Assembly: GCF_003350205.1 (NCBI RefSeq)
Contig: NZ_QLLC01000003.1
Location: 62,001-126,000 of the forward strand
Length of the DNA: 64,000 nucleotides
From: Brevundimonas bullata
GTDB lineage: Bacteria > Pseudomonadota > Alphaproteobacteria > Caulobacterales > Caulobacteraceae
Direction: 5' to 3'
This document shows, piece after piece, positions 45,541-53,948 of this stretch (positions are counted from its first letter, which is position 1; the number at the start of each line of letters is the position of its first letter). The notes beneath the pieces are model-generated. The model was not told the DNA's origin. It did no database searches and saw only the letters and a program-made list of their open reading frames with translations. Position numbers and translations under genes: made by a program.

Positions 45541-45665
45541 GATTCGAAGCCTTTCACAGACTCCGACTCATAGTAGGTCGGTAACACTCCGTTAACGCAA
45601 AAGGGGTTTTCCTTAACGCGCTCATAACCAATGCGATTCGGCGGGGATTTCGCACTGGGGTTAAC
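45541..45665 (+). promoter_or_regulatory. ftsZ control region: four GANTC sites and three TTAACG motifs
   Basis: GANTC sites: GATTC 45541-45545, GACTC 45559-45563, GACTC 45565-45569, GATTC 45635-45639. TTAACG occurs at 45592, 45613 and 45661; the first two are 21 bp apart. CcrM methylation with GcrA, and CtrA, are known to control ftsZ in Caulobacter. The TTAACG motifs are CtrA half-site-like but not at 7-nt spacing. The ftsZ ATG is at 45697. Confidence 0.6.
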
Positions 45666-45696
45666 GGGCAGGGTCGGAAAGTTCGGAACAACAATC

Positions 45697-47268
45697 ATGT
45701 CTCTCTCGCTGGTGAAGCCGCAACACACGGAACTGAAGCCCCGGATCGTCGTCTTCGGCGTCGGCGGCGCGGGCGGGAACGCCGTGAACAATATGATCGA
45801 CGCCGGCCTTGAAGGGGTCGAGTTCGTCGTCGCCAACACCGACGCTCAGCATCTGAGCTTCGCCAAGACCGACCGTCGCATCCAGCTGGGCGAGACCATC
45901 ACCCAGGGCCTCGGCGCCGGCGCCCACCCCGAAGTCGGCATGAACGCCGCCGAGGAAAGCGCTGACGAAATCCACGCGCACCTGGACGGCGCGCACATGG
46001 TCTTCATCACCTGCGGCATGGGCGGCGGCACCGGCACCGGCGCGGCCCCCGTCATCGCCAAGTGCGCCCGCGACCGCGGCATCCTGACCGTCGGCGTCGT
46101 CACCAAGCCCTTCACCTTCGAAGGCCGTCACCGCATGCGTCTGGCGGACTCTGGCGTCGCCGAGCTGCAACGCTACGTCGACACCCTGATCGTCATTCCG
46201 AACCAGAACCTGTTCCGCGTCGCCAACGAGCGCACCACCTTCGCCGACGCCTTCGGCATGGCTGACCAGGTCCTCCACTCGGGCGTCCGTTCGATCACCG
46301 ACCTGATGATCCTGCCGGGCCTGATCAACCTCGACTTCGCCGACGTCCGCGCCGTCATGTCCGAAATGGGCAAGGCGATGATGGGCACGGGCGAGGCCAC
46401 GGGCGACGACCGCGCCCTGCTGGCGGCTCAGAACGCCATCGCCAACCCGCTGCTGGACGAGACCAGCCTCAAGGGCGCCAAGGCCGTGCTGGTCAACATC
46501 ACCGGCGGTCTGGACATGACCCTGCTGGAAGTGGACGAGGCCGCCAACGCCATCGCCGCCGAAGTGGACGGCGACGCCAACATCATCTTCGGCGCCGCCT
46601 TTGACCCGGCCCTGGACGGCAAGATCCGCGTCTCGGTCGTCGCCACCGGCATGGATGAGGCCGTGATCCAGAAGATCGAACCCCAGGGTTCGGCCTTCTC
46701 GGACCGTCGCCCCAATACGACGATGGCTCCGCGTCAGCCCGAAGTCCGCATCGACCCGGTTCGCGAAACGGCCCGCGCGCCCGAGCCGGCCCCGGTCTAT
46801 GAGGCGCCCGCCGCCCGCTCCGCGCCCGAGCCGCGCCCTGAGCCGGTGATCCACGACGCGCCCCGCAATCTGGAGCCGATCATCGATCCGTGGGTCGAGG
46901 AATACGAATCCGGCGCCGTCCGCGCTCAGCCGGCGGCCGCTTCGGCCGAGCAGGGCGACCTCTACTTCGACCGCGGGCAGCAACAGCAGCCGCAAGCCCG
47001 TCCGGCCCCGCGCCGCGAAGAGCCGGTCGCTGAAGAAGAATACTACGACGACCGCGATCACCGCCGCAGCGGCTGGAGCCTGTTCGGCAAGAAGCGCCAG
47101 CAGCCGCAACAGCAGCAGCCGTCCTACGCACCGCAGCCGTCGTCGAACCGCACGACCCAGCAACTGCGCCAGTCCCAGTCGGCCCAGCCGACCCAGGAGT
47201 ATCAGGCCGGCCACGCTGAAGACGACGACCTGGAAATCCCGTCCTTTCTTCGCCGCCTCGCGAACTGA
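45697..47268 (+). CDS. ftsZ: Cell division protein FtsZ
   Basis: A 523-residue tubulin-like GTPase that forms the Z ring. [14 protein letters not shown] (21-34) and the signature [11 protein letters not shown] (109-119) bind GTP; the [15 protein letters not shown] block contains the T7 loop. After the core (about 1-320) comes a long disordered linker rich in Pro, Gln and Arg (about 335-505), typical of Caulobacterales, then the C-terminal peptide [12 protein letters not shown] that binds FtsA and other partners. ATG 45697 matches the family start; upstream in-frame codons lie in the control region. Confidence 0.97.
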   Translation: MSLSLVKPQHTELKPRIVVFGVGGAGGNAVNNMIDAGLEGVEFVVANTDAQHLSFAKTDRRIQLGETITQGLGAGAHPEVGMNAAEESADEIHAHLDGAHMVFITCGMGGGTGTGAAPVIAKCARDRGILTVGVVTKPFTFEGRHRMRLADSGVAELQRYVDTLIVIPNQNLFRVANERTTFADAFGMADQVLHSGVRSITDLMILPGLINLDFADVRAVMSEMGKAMMGTGEATGDDRALLAAQNAIANPLLDETSLKGAKAVLVNITGGLDMTLLEVDEAANAIAAEVDGDANIIFGAAFDPALDGKIRVSVVATGMDEAVIQKIEPQGSAFSDRRPNTTMAPRQPEVRIDPVRETARAPEPAPVYEAPAARSAPEPRPEPVIHDAPRNLEPIIDPWVEEYESGAVRAQPAAASAEQGDLYFDRGQQQQPQARPAPRREEPVAEEEYYDDRDHRRSGWSLFGKKRQQPQQQQPSYAPQPSSNRTTQQLRQSQSAQPTQEYQAGHAEDDDLEIPSFLRRLAN

Positions 47269-47288
47269 TCGGACCAAACGCTGATCGA

Positions 47289-47321
47289 AACGCCCCGGAG
47301 CCTGGCTCCGGGGCGTTTTGC
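47289..47321 (+). terminator. Rho-independent terminator after ftsZ
   Basis: AACGCCCCGGAGCC and GGCTCCGGGGCGTT form a very strong stem around a tiny loop, followed by TTGCTTT. It ends 20 bp or so after the ftsZ stop. Confidence 0.9.
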
Positions 47322-47468
47322 TTTGTGGCGCTACACGGTCGGCTGTCGCCAGACCGAAACATTTCGAAACCCATCTTTCATTTCGCGCTTGAGCCGTCGT
47401 GGTTAAACGACAGACGAGGCGAACTCCGCACCCGTTGCGCGGAGCCGCGCAACACAGAGAGCTTCCCC

Positions 47469-48368
47469 TTGTCGGTCCGTAACGACCATCACGAACAGAC
47501 CATCGTCGCCCCGGCCATCTGCGCCGGCGTCGGCGTTCACACCGGCCAGCGCGTCAAGCTGGTCGTGCGTCCGGCCGCGTCCGGGACGGGCATCACCTTC
47601 GTGCGCACCGACATCACCGACCGCGACAACCGCATCCCCGTCTCGGGCGAGGCTGTCGTAGACGCCCGCCTGAACACCATGATCGAGAACGCGGCGGGCG
47701 TGCGCCTGTCGACCATCGAGCACCTGATGGCCGCCCTGTGCGCGCTGGGCGTGTCCAACGCCGTGATCGAGGTCGACGGCCCCGAACTGCCGATCCTGGA
47801 CGGCTCGGCCCTTCAGTTCGTGCAACTGCTGGACCGCGCCGGTTTCCGCCGTCAGGAAGCTCCGGTTCGCTACATCGAAATCCTCAAGCCGGTTCGGGTG
47901 GAGGAGGGCGACAAGTCCGCCGTCCTTCTGCCCTGCGACCGCTATGAGATGCGCTTCGAGATCGACTTCCCGACGCCGGTCATCGGCAATCAGGTGGTGG
48001 ACTTCGTCGTGGACGAGGCGACCTTCCGCTCGGATATCATGGCCGCCCGCACCTTCGGCTTCGCCCACGAGGTCGAGGCGCTGCGTCAGGCCGGTCTGGC
48101 GCGCGGCGGCAGCCTCGAAAACGCCGTGGTCATCGACGGCGACGAGATCCTGAACCCCGGCGGCCTGCGCATGGAACGCGAATTCGTGCGCCACAAGGCC
48201 CTGGACGCCATCGGCGACCTCTACGTCCTCGGCGCCCCCCTGCTGGGCCGCTACGAAGGCGTCAAGGCCGGCCACGCCCTGAACAATAAACTGGTCCGCG
48301 CCCTGCTGGCCCAGCCCGACGCCTGGCGCGAAACCACCCGCGTCTTCGACATGGCGATGGCGGGCTAA
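47469..48368 (+). CDS. lpxC: UDP-3-O-acyl-N-acetylglucosamine deacetylase LpxC
   Basis: A 299-residue zinc enzyme committing UDP-GlcNAc to lipid A. Zinc ligands are His85 (TIEHLMAAL), His242 and Asp246 (RHKALDAIGD); the catalytic His269 is in KAGHALNNK. The frame contains no ATG near the conserved start; TTG 47469 (then SVRNDHHEQTI) matches the family N-terminus. About 200 bp separate it from ftsZ, with a terminator in between, so it should have its own promoter. Following ftsZ with lpxC is the common proteobacterial order. Confidence 0.95.
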   Translation: MSVRNDHHEQTIVAPAICAGVGVHTGQRVKLVVRPAASGTGITFVRTDITDRDNRIPVSGEAVVDARLNTMIENAAGVRLSTIEHLMAALCALGVSNAVIEVDGPELPILDGSALQFVQLLDRAGFRRQEAPVRYIEILKPVRVEEGDKSAVLLPCDRYEMRFEIDFPTPVIGNQVVDFVVDEATFRSDIMAARTFGFAHEVEALRQAGLARGGSLENAVVIDGDEILNPGGLRMEREFVRHKALDAIGDLYVLGAPLLGRYEGVKAGHALNNKLVRALLAQPDAWRETTRVFDMAMAG

Positions 48369-48374
48369 TCACGC

Positions 48375-48504
48375 TTTCCTCCCCATTTCATGGGGAGGTG
48401 GCGCGGCGCGTTAGCGACGTGACAGAGGGGGCGTCTCGACGTCAGCCCTCTGTGTCGCCCCCTCCACCGCTACGGGGTCCCCCTCCCCATGGAATGGGGA
48501 GGAA
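48375..48504. repeat. Long palindromic repeat, family A copy 2
   Basis: TTTCCTCCCCATTTCATGGG and GGTGG at the left are mirrored by CCTCCCCATGGAATGGGGAG at the right. The core GTCTCGACGTCAGCCCTCTG matches copy 1. It fills the gap between convergent lpxC and pgeF. Confidence 0.85.
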
Positions 48505-48507
48505 TGA

Positions 48508-49278
48508 TCAGGTGAGCGCAATCGTCGAGATCAACCGCCCGAAATCCGGCTCCCTCGCCAGAAACGCCCGCCGGTTCGAGTAGAACCGCACCGCGTCCGC
48601 GCGTGTATCGTCGCCAGTCCAGGCGGCGTCGCCGACGCCGGCCTGCTCGAGCCGCCACAGGACAAAGCCGGGCAGGTCGAACAGGCGCTTGTCCTCAGTC
48701 GCGCCGGGCGCGAAGAACCGTTCGCTGCCGGGGTCGTGGTGGGCGAAACGGTCCTGATAGTCGGCCCCGACCTCATAGCTGGCCTGAGCGATGCAGGGGC
48801 CGACCACGGCGACCATGCGCTCGGGCCGCGCGCCGAGGGCCTCCATGGCCGCCACCGTCGAGTGGATGATCCCGCCAAGCGCCCCCTTCCAGCCCGCGTG
48901 GGCCGCGCCGACCACCCCGGCCTCGGCGTCGGCGAACAGGACCGGCGCACAGTCGGCGGTCAGGACCGAAGCGATGGGGCCGCGCACGGCGCTGACCACG
49001 GCGTCGCCCTCCGGCCGTTCGCCATTCCAGCCGGCTTCGGCCACGCGGGCCACGGCGGAGTGGATCTGATAGCAGCCGCACAGGTCGTCCAGTCCGCCGC
49101 CCATCCATTCGGCGACGCGGCGGCGGTTCTCGGCCACGGCCGCCGGATCGTCATTCGAACCGACGCCCGCGTTCAGCCCGGCGTAGATCCCCTCCGACAC
49201 GCCGCCCTCGCGGGTGAAAAAGCCGTGGCGCACCCCGGCCTTGTCGAGCAGGGGGTGGGTGATGGGGTTCAGGCTCAT
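48508..49278 (-). CDS. pgeF: Peptidoglycan editing factor PgeF (multicopper-like laccase domain)
   Basis: A 256-residue protein of the YfiH/PgeF family. E. coli PgeF removes wrongly inserted L-Ser from muropeptides, and family members bind zinc. The metal/active-site set is His73 (CYQIHS), Cys110 (LTADCAPVL) and His127 (AHAGWKG). GLNAGVGSNDDPAAVAENRRR is a family signature. Its start overlaps the stop of the small HhH gene by 4 bp. Its placement near mur genes fits the wall-quality role. Confidence 0.92.
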   Translation of the reverse strand: MSLNPITHPLLDKAGVRHGFFTREGGVSEGIYAGLNAGVGSNDDPAAVAENRRRVAEWMGGGLDDLCGCYQIHSAVARVAEAGWNGERPEGDAVVSAVRGPIASVLTADCAPVLFADAEAGVVGAAHAGWKGALGGIIHSTVAAMEALGARPERMVAVVGPCIAQASYEVGADYQDRFAHHDPGSERFFAPGATEDKRLFDLPGFVLWRLEQAGVGDAAWTGDDTRADAVRFYSNRRAFLAREPDFGRLISTIALT

Positions 49279-49520
49279 GCGGCCTCCAGCGACGAACGGG
49301 CGGCGGCGACAGCGGCTTCGACCGCCTTGCGCGCCTGGGGGCTGTTCTTCCAGCAGGTCGAGCCGACACTGGCGGCGGCGCCGGCGCAGACGACGGCGGG
49401 ATCGGCCTGGGCCAGGCGTTCAAAGCCGCCCAGGCCCTGTTCCTCCAGCCTCTCGACCACCTTGGGCCCCACGCCCTTTACGGACAGAAGAATGGCCCGT
49501 TCCTGCTCGGAAAAACGCAT
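49275..49520 (-). CDS. Small helix-hairpin-helix domain protein
   Basis: An 81-residue protein from ATG 49520 with GGGAG 6 nt upstream. A single HhH motif (LLSVKGVGPKVVERLEEQG, about residues 11-29) suggests DNA or nucleic acid contact; a Cys pair (VCAGAAASVGSTC) follows, and the tail is Ala-rich and helical. The family is unassigned. It overlaps pgeF by ATGA and lies 33 bp after the MidA-like gene, so it belongs to a lgt-midA-HhH-pgeF run. Confidence 0.75.
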   Translation of the reverse strand: MRFSEQERAILLSVKGVGPKVVERLEEQGLGGFERLAQADPAVVCAGAAASVGSTCWKNSPQARKAVEAAVAAARSSLEAA

Positions 49521-49552
49521 CGTACACTCCCTGCGGACACAGGCCGCAGTCC

Positions 49553-50626
49553 TCAGAAACCCGGCAGGGCCAGCGAACGGGGCGAGAAGATCGCCGCCGC
49601 CTTGAACAGTTCGCCCATCTGGTCCGGCGCGGTCAGGCGGTCCAGCTGGCGCTGGATAACCGGGGCGGCGTCGGGGCGGGCCTGCATCAACTTCTGGGCG
49701 CGGGCTTCGATCCCCAGGGCCTTGAGGAAGGCGCCCTGGCTGACGCAGCCGGTAACGTCGGCGCCGCTGCGCACGGCGGCCTCCAGCACCAGCGGATAGT
49801 CGGCCCACTGCGTCAGGTCGGCCTCGCCCGGCGTCGACAGCGGGTCGACCTTCTGGTGTCGTCGCAGACCCTGCAAGGTGTCGCCTGCGCCCGGTTTGCT
49901 GCGGCCATAGTCTATCAGCAGGGCAGCGCCCGAGGCCGCCTTGACCAGCGCGGCCAGGTCGCGCGCAAAGGCCGCCTGCTGTTCCGAAATCTCGACCACC
50001 TGGCCCGGCTCGACCTCGTACTCGGGGCGCTCGAAGCCGCCGGAGATGGCGACCAGGCCGAAGGTCAGCTCATTAGCATCGGTGACGCCGACGCGGCGCT
50101 CGGCCCAGCCGCCATCGGTCTTCATGAACTGGCGCGCGGGCATGCAGTCCAGCACCTCGTTGCCGATCAGGATGACGGGGGCGTCGGTTTCGATCTGGTG
50201 CAGGGCGCTGCGCCAGCGCGGGTGAACGTCGGCGTCGGCCAGCCGCCGCGCCTGTTCGGCCCGTAGCGGCGCGCTGGGCTCGATCAGGATCAGGTCCACG
50301 GCCTCAAGGAAGCCGGGGACCAGCCGCGCCGCCCGCAGCACGTCGGACATCAAGGTCCCGTCGCCCGGCCCGACCTCGACCAGCCGCACCCGCTCCGGCG
50401 CGCCCAGGCGGCTCCAGACCTCGATGGCCCACAGACCGATCAGTTCGCCGAACATCTGGCTGACCAAAGGCGCGGTGATGAAGTCGCCCCCTTCGCCCAG
50501 CGCGGGCCGGGTCGAATAATAGCCGCCCTTGGGGGCGTGCAGGCAGCGCGTGACATAGTCCGCCACCGTCATCGGCCCGGTCAGCACGATCTCGCGGACC
50601 AGCCGGTCCTTGAGCGTCTCCGCCAT
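49553..50626 (-). CDS. SAM-dependent methyltransferase, MidA/NDUFAF7 family
   Basis: A 357-residue class I methyltransferase. The SAM site is RLVEVGPGDGTLMSDVLRA (about 80-98); the N-terminal MTVADYVTRCLHAPKGGYYS and GDFITAPLVSQMFGELIG blocks are diagnostic. The mitochondrial homologue NDUFAF7 methylates an arginine of complex I subunit NDUFS2, so a role in NADH dehydrogenase assembly is plausible, though unproven in bacteria. It lies 6 bp after lgt. Confidence 0.92.
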   Translation of the reverse strand: MAETLKDRLVREIVLTGPMTVADYVTRCLHAPKGGYYSTRPALGEGGDFITAPLVSQMFGELIGLWAIEVWSRLGAPERVRLVEVGPGDGTLMSDVLRAARLVPGFLEAVDLILIEPSAPLRAEQARRLADADVHPRWRSALHQIETDAPVILIGNEVLDCMPARQFMKTDGGWAERRVGVTDANELTFGLVAISGGFERPEYEVEPGQVVEISEQQAAFARDLAALVKAASGAALLIDYGRSKPGAGDTLQGLRRHQKVDPLSTPGEADLTQWADYPLVLEAAVRSGADVTGCVSQGAFLKALGIEARAQKLMQARPDAAPVIQRQLDRLTAPDQMGELFKAAAIFSPRSLALPGF

Positions 50627-50632
50627 GATGCC

Positions 50633-51505
50633 TTACGCCTCCGCCACGACCGGCTTCTTCAGCGCCCGCCAGATCAGCCAGGCGCCGACCAGCATCATCG
50701 GGATCGACAGGATCATGCCCATCGTCAGGCCCAGGGGCAGGTGCTCCAGACCGGCGTCCGGCTGACGCACGTTCTCCAGCGCGGCGCGGCAGACGCCGTA
50801 GCCCAGCAGGAACAGGCCGGTGACGAAGCCCGGATGCTTCAGCATCTTCCACTTCCAGATCGCCAGCGACAGGATGATCAGCAGCAACAGGCCCTCAAGC
50901 CCGGCTTCATACAGCTGGCTCGGGTGGCGGGGTTCGTTGCCGGCGGGGCAGAAGCCGTACATCTGCTCGATGCGGGCGTTGCAGAAGCGGATGGCCCAGG
51001 GCACCGTCGTCTCACGGCCCCACAACTCGCCGTTGATGAAGTTGGCGATGCGCCCAAACAGCAGGCCGACCGGCGCGACCGGCGCGATCAGGTCGCCCAG
51101 GCTCAGCGGATTGATCTTCTGGCGGTTGGCGTAGAGGGCGATGGCGACGACAACGCCCAGGAAACCGCCGTGGAAGCTCATGCCGCCGGTCCATAGCTGC
51201 AACAGCTCCAGCCGCTCGCCCCAGCTGTCGCCGGTGAACAACTGGGCGAACATCGCCGGCTTGTAGAAGAGGGCGTAGCCGAAACGCCCGCCCAGGATGA
51301 CGCCCAGCGTGATCCACAGCACCAGGTCGTCCAGTTGCGGTCCCGTCACCGGCGGCTTGCCGGGCGACCACAGCCGCTCCGTCTTGGCCAGGCGCGAGGC
51401 GTACCACCAGCCCAGCACGATCCCGGCGACATAGGCAAGGGCGTACCAGCGGATGGGCAAGGGGCCGAGATGGATCAGAACAGGGTCGAATTCGGGGAAG
51501 GGCAC
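50633..51505 (-). CDS. lgt: Prolipoprotein diacylglyceryl transferase Lgt
   Basis: A 290-residue polytopic inner-membrane enzyme that attaches diacylglycerol to the lipobox Cys of prolipoproteins. Conserved features: the first-segment YALAYVAGIVLGWWYA, GGRFGYALFY, GGMSFHGGFLG (catalytic His region), the signature RIANFINGELWGR and RHPSQLYEA. Normal length. It serves the several lipoproteins in this window. First gene of a leftward run lgt-midA-HhH-pgeF. Confidence 0.97.
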   Translation of the reverse strand: MPFPEFDPVLIHLGPLPIRWYALAYVAGIVLGWWYASRLAKTERLWSPGKPPVTGPQLDDLVLWITLGVILGGRFGYALFYKPAMFAQLFTGDSWGERLELLQLWTGGMSFHGGFLGVVVAIALYANRQKINPLSLGDLIAPVAPVGLLFGRIANFINGELWGRETTVPWAIRFCNARIEQMYGFCPAGNEPRHPSQLYEAGLEGLLLLIILSLAIWKWKMLKHPGFVTGLFLLGYGVCRAALENVRQPDAGLEHLPLGLTMGMILSIPMMLVGAWLIWRALKKPVVAEA

Positions 51506-51627
51506 AGGGCCTCCGTCAGCGCCGTTTGGGACCGAAAATCTCTAGCAAGAGAGACTGCATTCGTCGCGCGCTTTTCCAGCGAAGCAGTTTATAGCCGGTT
51601 CGGACGGAAAGGTTTCGTTCACCCAAT

Positions 51628-51646
51628 TTAAGACGCCATTAACCAT
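51628..51646 (+). promoter_or_regulatory. Full-consensus CtrA box upstream of ubiK
   Basis: TTAA (51628-51631), exactly 7 nt, TTAACCAT (51639-51646) is a complete match to the Caulobacter CtrA consensus. It is 33 bp before the ubiK-like start and about 123 bp before lgt on the other strand, so ubiK is the likely target. Confidence 0.75.
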
Positions 51647-51678
51647 ATACTGGTGCGGCAGAGACGCGAGATTTCATC

Positions 51679-51966
51679 ATGCAGACGCGCAATCCGATCC
51701 TCGACGAGTTCGCCAAGCTGACCACCGGCGCCATGGGCCTGGCCCAGGCTGCGGGCGACGAGGCCAAGGCCGCCTGGCGCGCCCAGACCGACCGCTTCGT
51801 CGCCGAGATGGATCTGGTCCGTCGCGACGAGTTCGACGTGCTGAAAGACGAGATCGCCGCCCTGCGCGCCGAGATCGCTGAGCTTAAGGCTCAGAAATCG
51901 CCCGCGAAAAAAGCGTCGAGCGGAACGTCCACAGCTGCGGTGCCTGACGCCGATACAGCCGGTTGA
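51679..51966 (+). CDS. ubiK: UbiK-family accessory factor (BMFP domain)
   Basis: A 95-residue protein of the UbiK/YqiC family. The N-terminal amphipathic helix QTRNPILDEFAKLTTGAMG binds membranes. A coiled coil (about 49-77, VRRDEFDVLKDEIAALRAE) drives trimerisation. In E. coli it helps the UbiJ-K scaffold of ubiquinone synthesis. The tail after residue 78 is Lys/Ala/Ser-rich and variable. A perfect CtrA box precedes it, which is unexpected for a quinone factor and may indicate a cell-cycle role. Confidence 0.88.
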   Translation: MQTRNPILDEFAKLTTGAMGLAQAAGDEAKAAWRAQTDRFVAEMDLVRRDEFDVLKDEIAALRAEIAELKAQKSPAKKASSGTSTAAVPDADTAG

Positions 51967-51969
51967 GCC

Positions 51970-52038
51970 GAATCTCCGAACACGTTTACCGTTCGTTTGC
52001 AGGTCGTGAGTCGCGACCCCTGAGTAAGAATGTGAATC
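51970..52038. promoter_or_regulatory. Three GANTC (CcrM) sites upstream of ybjN
   Basis: GAATC 51970-51974, GAGTC 52008-52012 and GAATC 52034-52038 fall in the 76 bp between the ubiK stop and the ybjN ATG. This density is far above chance for a GC-rich genome and points to methylation-responsive control. Confidence 0.45.
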
Positions 52039-52042
52039 CCTG

Positions 52043-52546
52043 ATGGATGCAGCCCGACCCGAAGAGGTCGACGTTCCCTACGACCCCCTGGATGTCGTGG
52101 AGCATGTCCTCAACGCGGAGAACCTGCCGTTCGACCGCACGGACGACGGCGACCTCGCCTTCGCCCTGGCCGGCGACTGGAAGGACTATGAGCTGTGGTT
52201 CGCCTGGCGTCCCGAGGGCGACTGCCTTCAGCTGTGCTGCGCCCTGGATCTGCGGGTCATGAAGACGCGCCGCGCCGCCGCCTATGAACTGGTGGCGATG
52301 ATCAATCAGCGCACCTGGCTGGGGCATTTCGAGGTCTGGCCGGACGAGGGCGAGATCGTCTTCCGTCATTCGCTGGCGCTGCCGCACAGCGAACGCCCGA
52401 CCCTGGCCCAGGCCGCGTCCATGATCGACGCCGCCATCGAGGCCGCCGACCGCTACTACCCCGCCTTCGACTTCATGGTGCGCGGGTCCAAGAAGCCGCA
52501 GGAGGCGATCGACGCCTGCCTGTTCGAAACCGTCGGCACCGCCTGA
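52043..52546 (+). CDS. YbjN domain protein
   Basis: A 167-residue protein with a YbjN domain (about 10-145): PYDPLDVVEHVLNAENLPFD at the start, then a beta-rich DLAFALAGDWKDYELWFAWR, RRAAAYELVAMINQRTWLGHF and IDAAIEAADRYYPAFDFMV. YbjN is a putative sensory or chaperone-like regulator with tetratricopeptide-chaperone-like fold; its exact role is unknown. It ends 1 bp before proC, so the two are one operon. Three GANTC sites lie upstream. Confidence 0.88.
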   Translation: MDAARPEEVDVPYDPLDVVEHVLNAENLPFDRTDDGDLAFALAGDWKDYELWFAWRPEGDCLQLCCALDLRVMKTRRAAAYELVAMINQRTWLGHFEVWPDEGEIVFRHSLALPHSERPTLAQAASMIDAAIEAADRYYPAFDFMVRGSKKPQEAIDACLFETVGTA

Positions 52547-52547
52547 C

Positions 52548-53357
52548 ATGGCCAAGGGCGGGAAGATGGGGCCTGTTGTCCTGCAAGGCGTAGGGCGGCT
52601 GGGCTCGGCCATCCTCGAAGGCTGGCTGAAGACCGGTGCCGTCGATCCCGCCGACCTCATCATCCTGACGCCCTCCGAAAAGCCCGCTTCCGAGGCGGCG
52701 CGGGCTCTGGGCGCGCGCATCAATCCGCCGCTGGAAACGCTGAAGGACGCCCGCGCCTTCGTCATCGGGGTCAAGCCCGCCAAATGGTTCGAGGCCTCGC
52801 GCCCCATCCTGCCGCATCTGGCCCCCGACGCCGTGATCGTCTCGGTCATGGCCGGGGTGAAGGGCGAAACGATTTCCGCAGGCTTCGACGGCCGCTCTGT
52901 CGTGCGCATCATGCCGACGACCGGCGTGGCGAAGGCCCAGGGCGTGGCGACCATCTGGGCCGCCGATGACGCCGCCCGCGCCGTGGGCGAGGCCCTGTTC
53001 GCCCCCATCGCCGAGACCGTCCATCTGGACGACGAAGCGGCCATGCACGCCGCGACCGCCGTCTCCGGCTGCGGTCCCGCCTACTTCTTCGCCTTCACCC
53101 GCGCCCTGGCCCAGGCCGGGGTCGCGGAAGGCCTGACGCCAGAGGCCGCCGTGCGGCTGGCGCGCGCCACCCTGCGCTCCGCCGCAGCGGGCGTGGAAGG
53201 CGCCGAGGCCCTGGACGCCCTGATCGACCGCGTGGCCTCGCCCGGCGGCGTGACCCAGGCCGGTCTTGTGGCCCTGAACGCAGACGGCGCCCTCGACCGG
53301 GCGGTCGAGAGCGCCGTTCAGGCGGCTGTGGCCAAGTCGACCGAGCTTAGCGGCTGA
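52548..53357 (+). CDS. proC: Pyrroline-5-carboxylate reductase
   Basis: A 269-residue NAD(P)H-dependent enzyme, last step of proline synthesis. The N-terminal Rossmann segment is VVLQGVGRLGSAILEGWL (about 10-27), where GVGRLG replaces the more usual GxGxMG. VIGVKPAKW, IMPTTGVAKAQG (Pro-binding in the family is MPNTP), SGCGPAYFFAF and the C-terminal VASPGGVTQAGL signature are all seen. The start is directly after the ybjN stop. Confidence 0.95.
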   Translation: MAKGGKMGPVVLQGVGRLGSAILEGWLKTGAVDPADLIILTPSEKPASEAARALGARINPPLETLKDARAFVIGVKPAKWFEASRPILPHLAPDAVIVSVMAGVKGETISAGFDGRSVVRIMPTTGVAKAQGVATIWAADDAARAVGEALFAPIAETVHLDDEAAMHAATAVSGCGPAYFFAFTRALAQAGVAEGLTPEAAVRLARATLRSAAAGVEGAEALDALIDRVASPGGVTQAGLVALNADGALDRAVESAVQAAVAKSTELSG

Positions 53358-53375
53358 CCCTTAGCGCCTAGCCCC

Positions 53376-53867
53376 CTAGCGAACGACGTAGCGCCCTTCA
53401 GCCAGGTTGCGCGCCAGCCGGTTGAACGCAGTGCCGGCGTCCTGCCAGGTGCTGTAGCCGCGCACGTCAGCAAGATTGGTCGAGTAGTAGTCGTACTTGA
53501 CCGGCTGAACTTCGCCCGAAGCGGTCGTGATCGTGCCCTCTATGGCGGCGCCGCCCAGCGAGATGCTGCGCATCATGTCGAGACCGGGCTTGAGGGCGGC
53601 CTGCTGCATCGTCGGACGGTTCGGCTTCAGGTCAGTGATGACCAACTCGATCCGGGCGCCGTCCAGAGCCTGTTGCGCGTTCAGGACGCGTTCGACGGTG
53701 CGGGCCAGGTCATCGGCCTGCTGCTGGACCTCACGCTCGCCCAGTTCAGCGGCGGTCTTGGCGAAGTCGGGGCTGACCTTGACGACGACGGCTGACGGTT
53801 GAGCGGCCACAGCGCCGGCCAGGGCCATAGCGGCGGTGAGCGGTGCAAGGAATGCGAAATGACGCAT
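53376..53867 (-). CDS. Exported hypothetical protein
   Basis: A 163-residue product from ATG 53867 (AGGAGA 7 nt upstream). Signal peptide about 1-22, ending AVAAQPS. The mature protein alternates beta strands and a helix with VQQQADDLARTVERVLNAQQ, then IELVITDLKPNRPTMQQ and a C-terminal WQDAGTAFNRLARNLAEG helix. This looks like a small periplasmic alpha/beta domain, but I do not recognise the family. It is convergent with proC and precedes the histidine kinase gene's 3' side. Confidence 0.7.
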   Translation of the reverse strand: MRHFAFLAPLTAAMALAGAVAAQPSAVVVKVSPDFAKTAAELGEREVQQQADDLARTVERVLNAQQALDGARIELVITDLKPNRPTMQQAALKPGLDMMRSISLGGAAIEGTITTASGEVQPVKYDYYSTNLADVRGYSTWQDAGTAFNRLARNLAEGRYVVR

Positions 53868-53948
53868 GATAGGTCTCCTGATCCAGGCCCCCCTGGAACA
53901 GTGGCAAGATGGTCCTGATTTTACAGTCACGCTAGAGGCCGCGAAGAT

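Noticed and set aside
45592-45617. Canonical CtrA box before ftsZ
   Set aside because: The two TTAAC motifs are separated by 16-17 nt, not 7, so only half-site-like motifs can be claimed.
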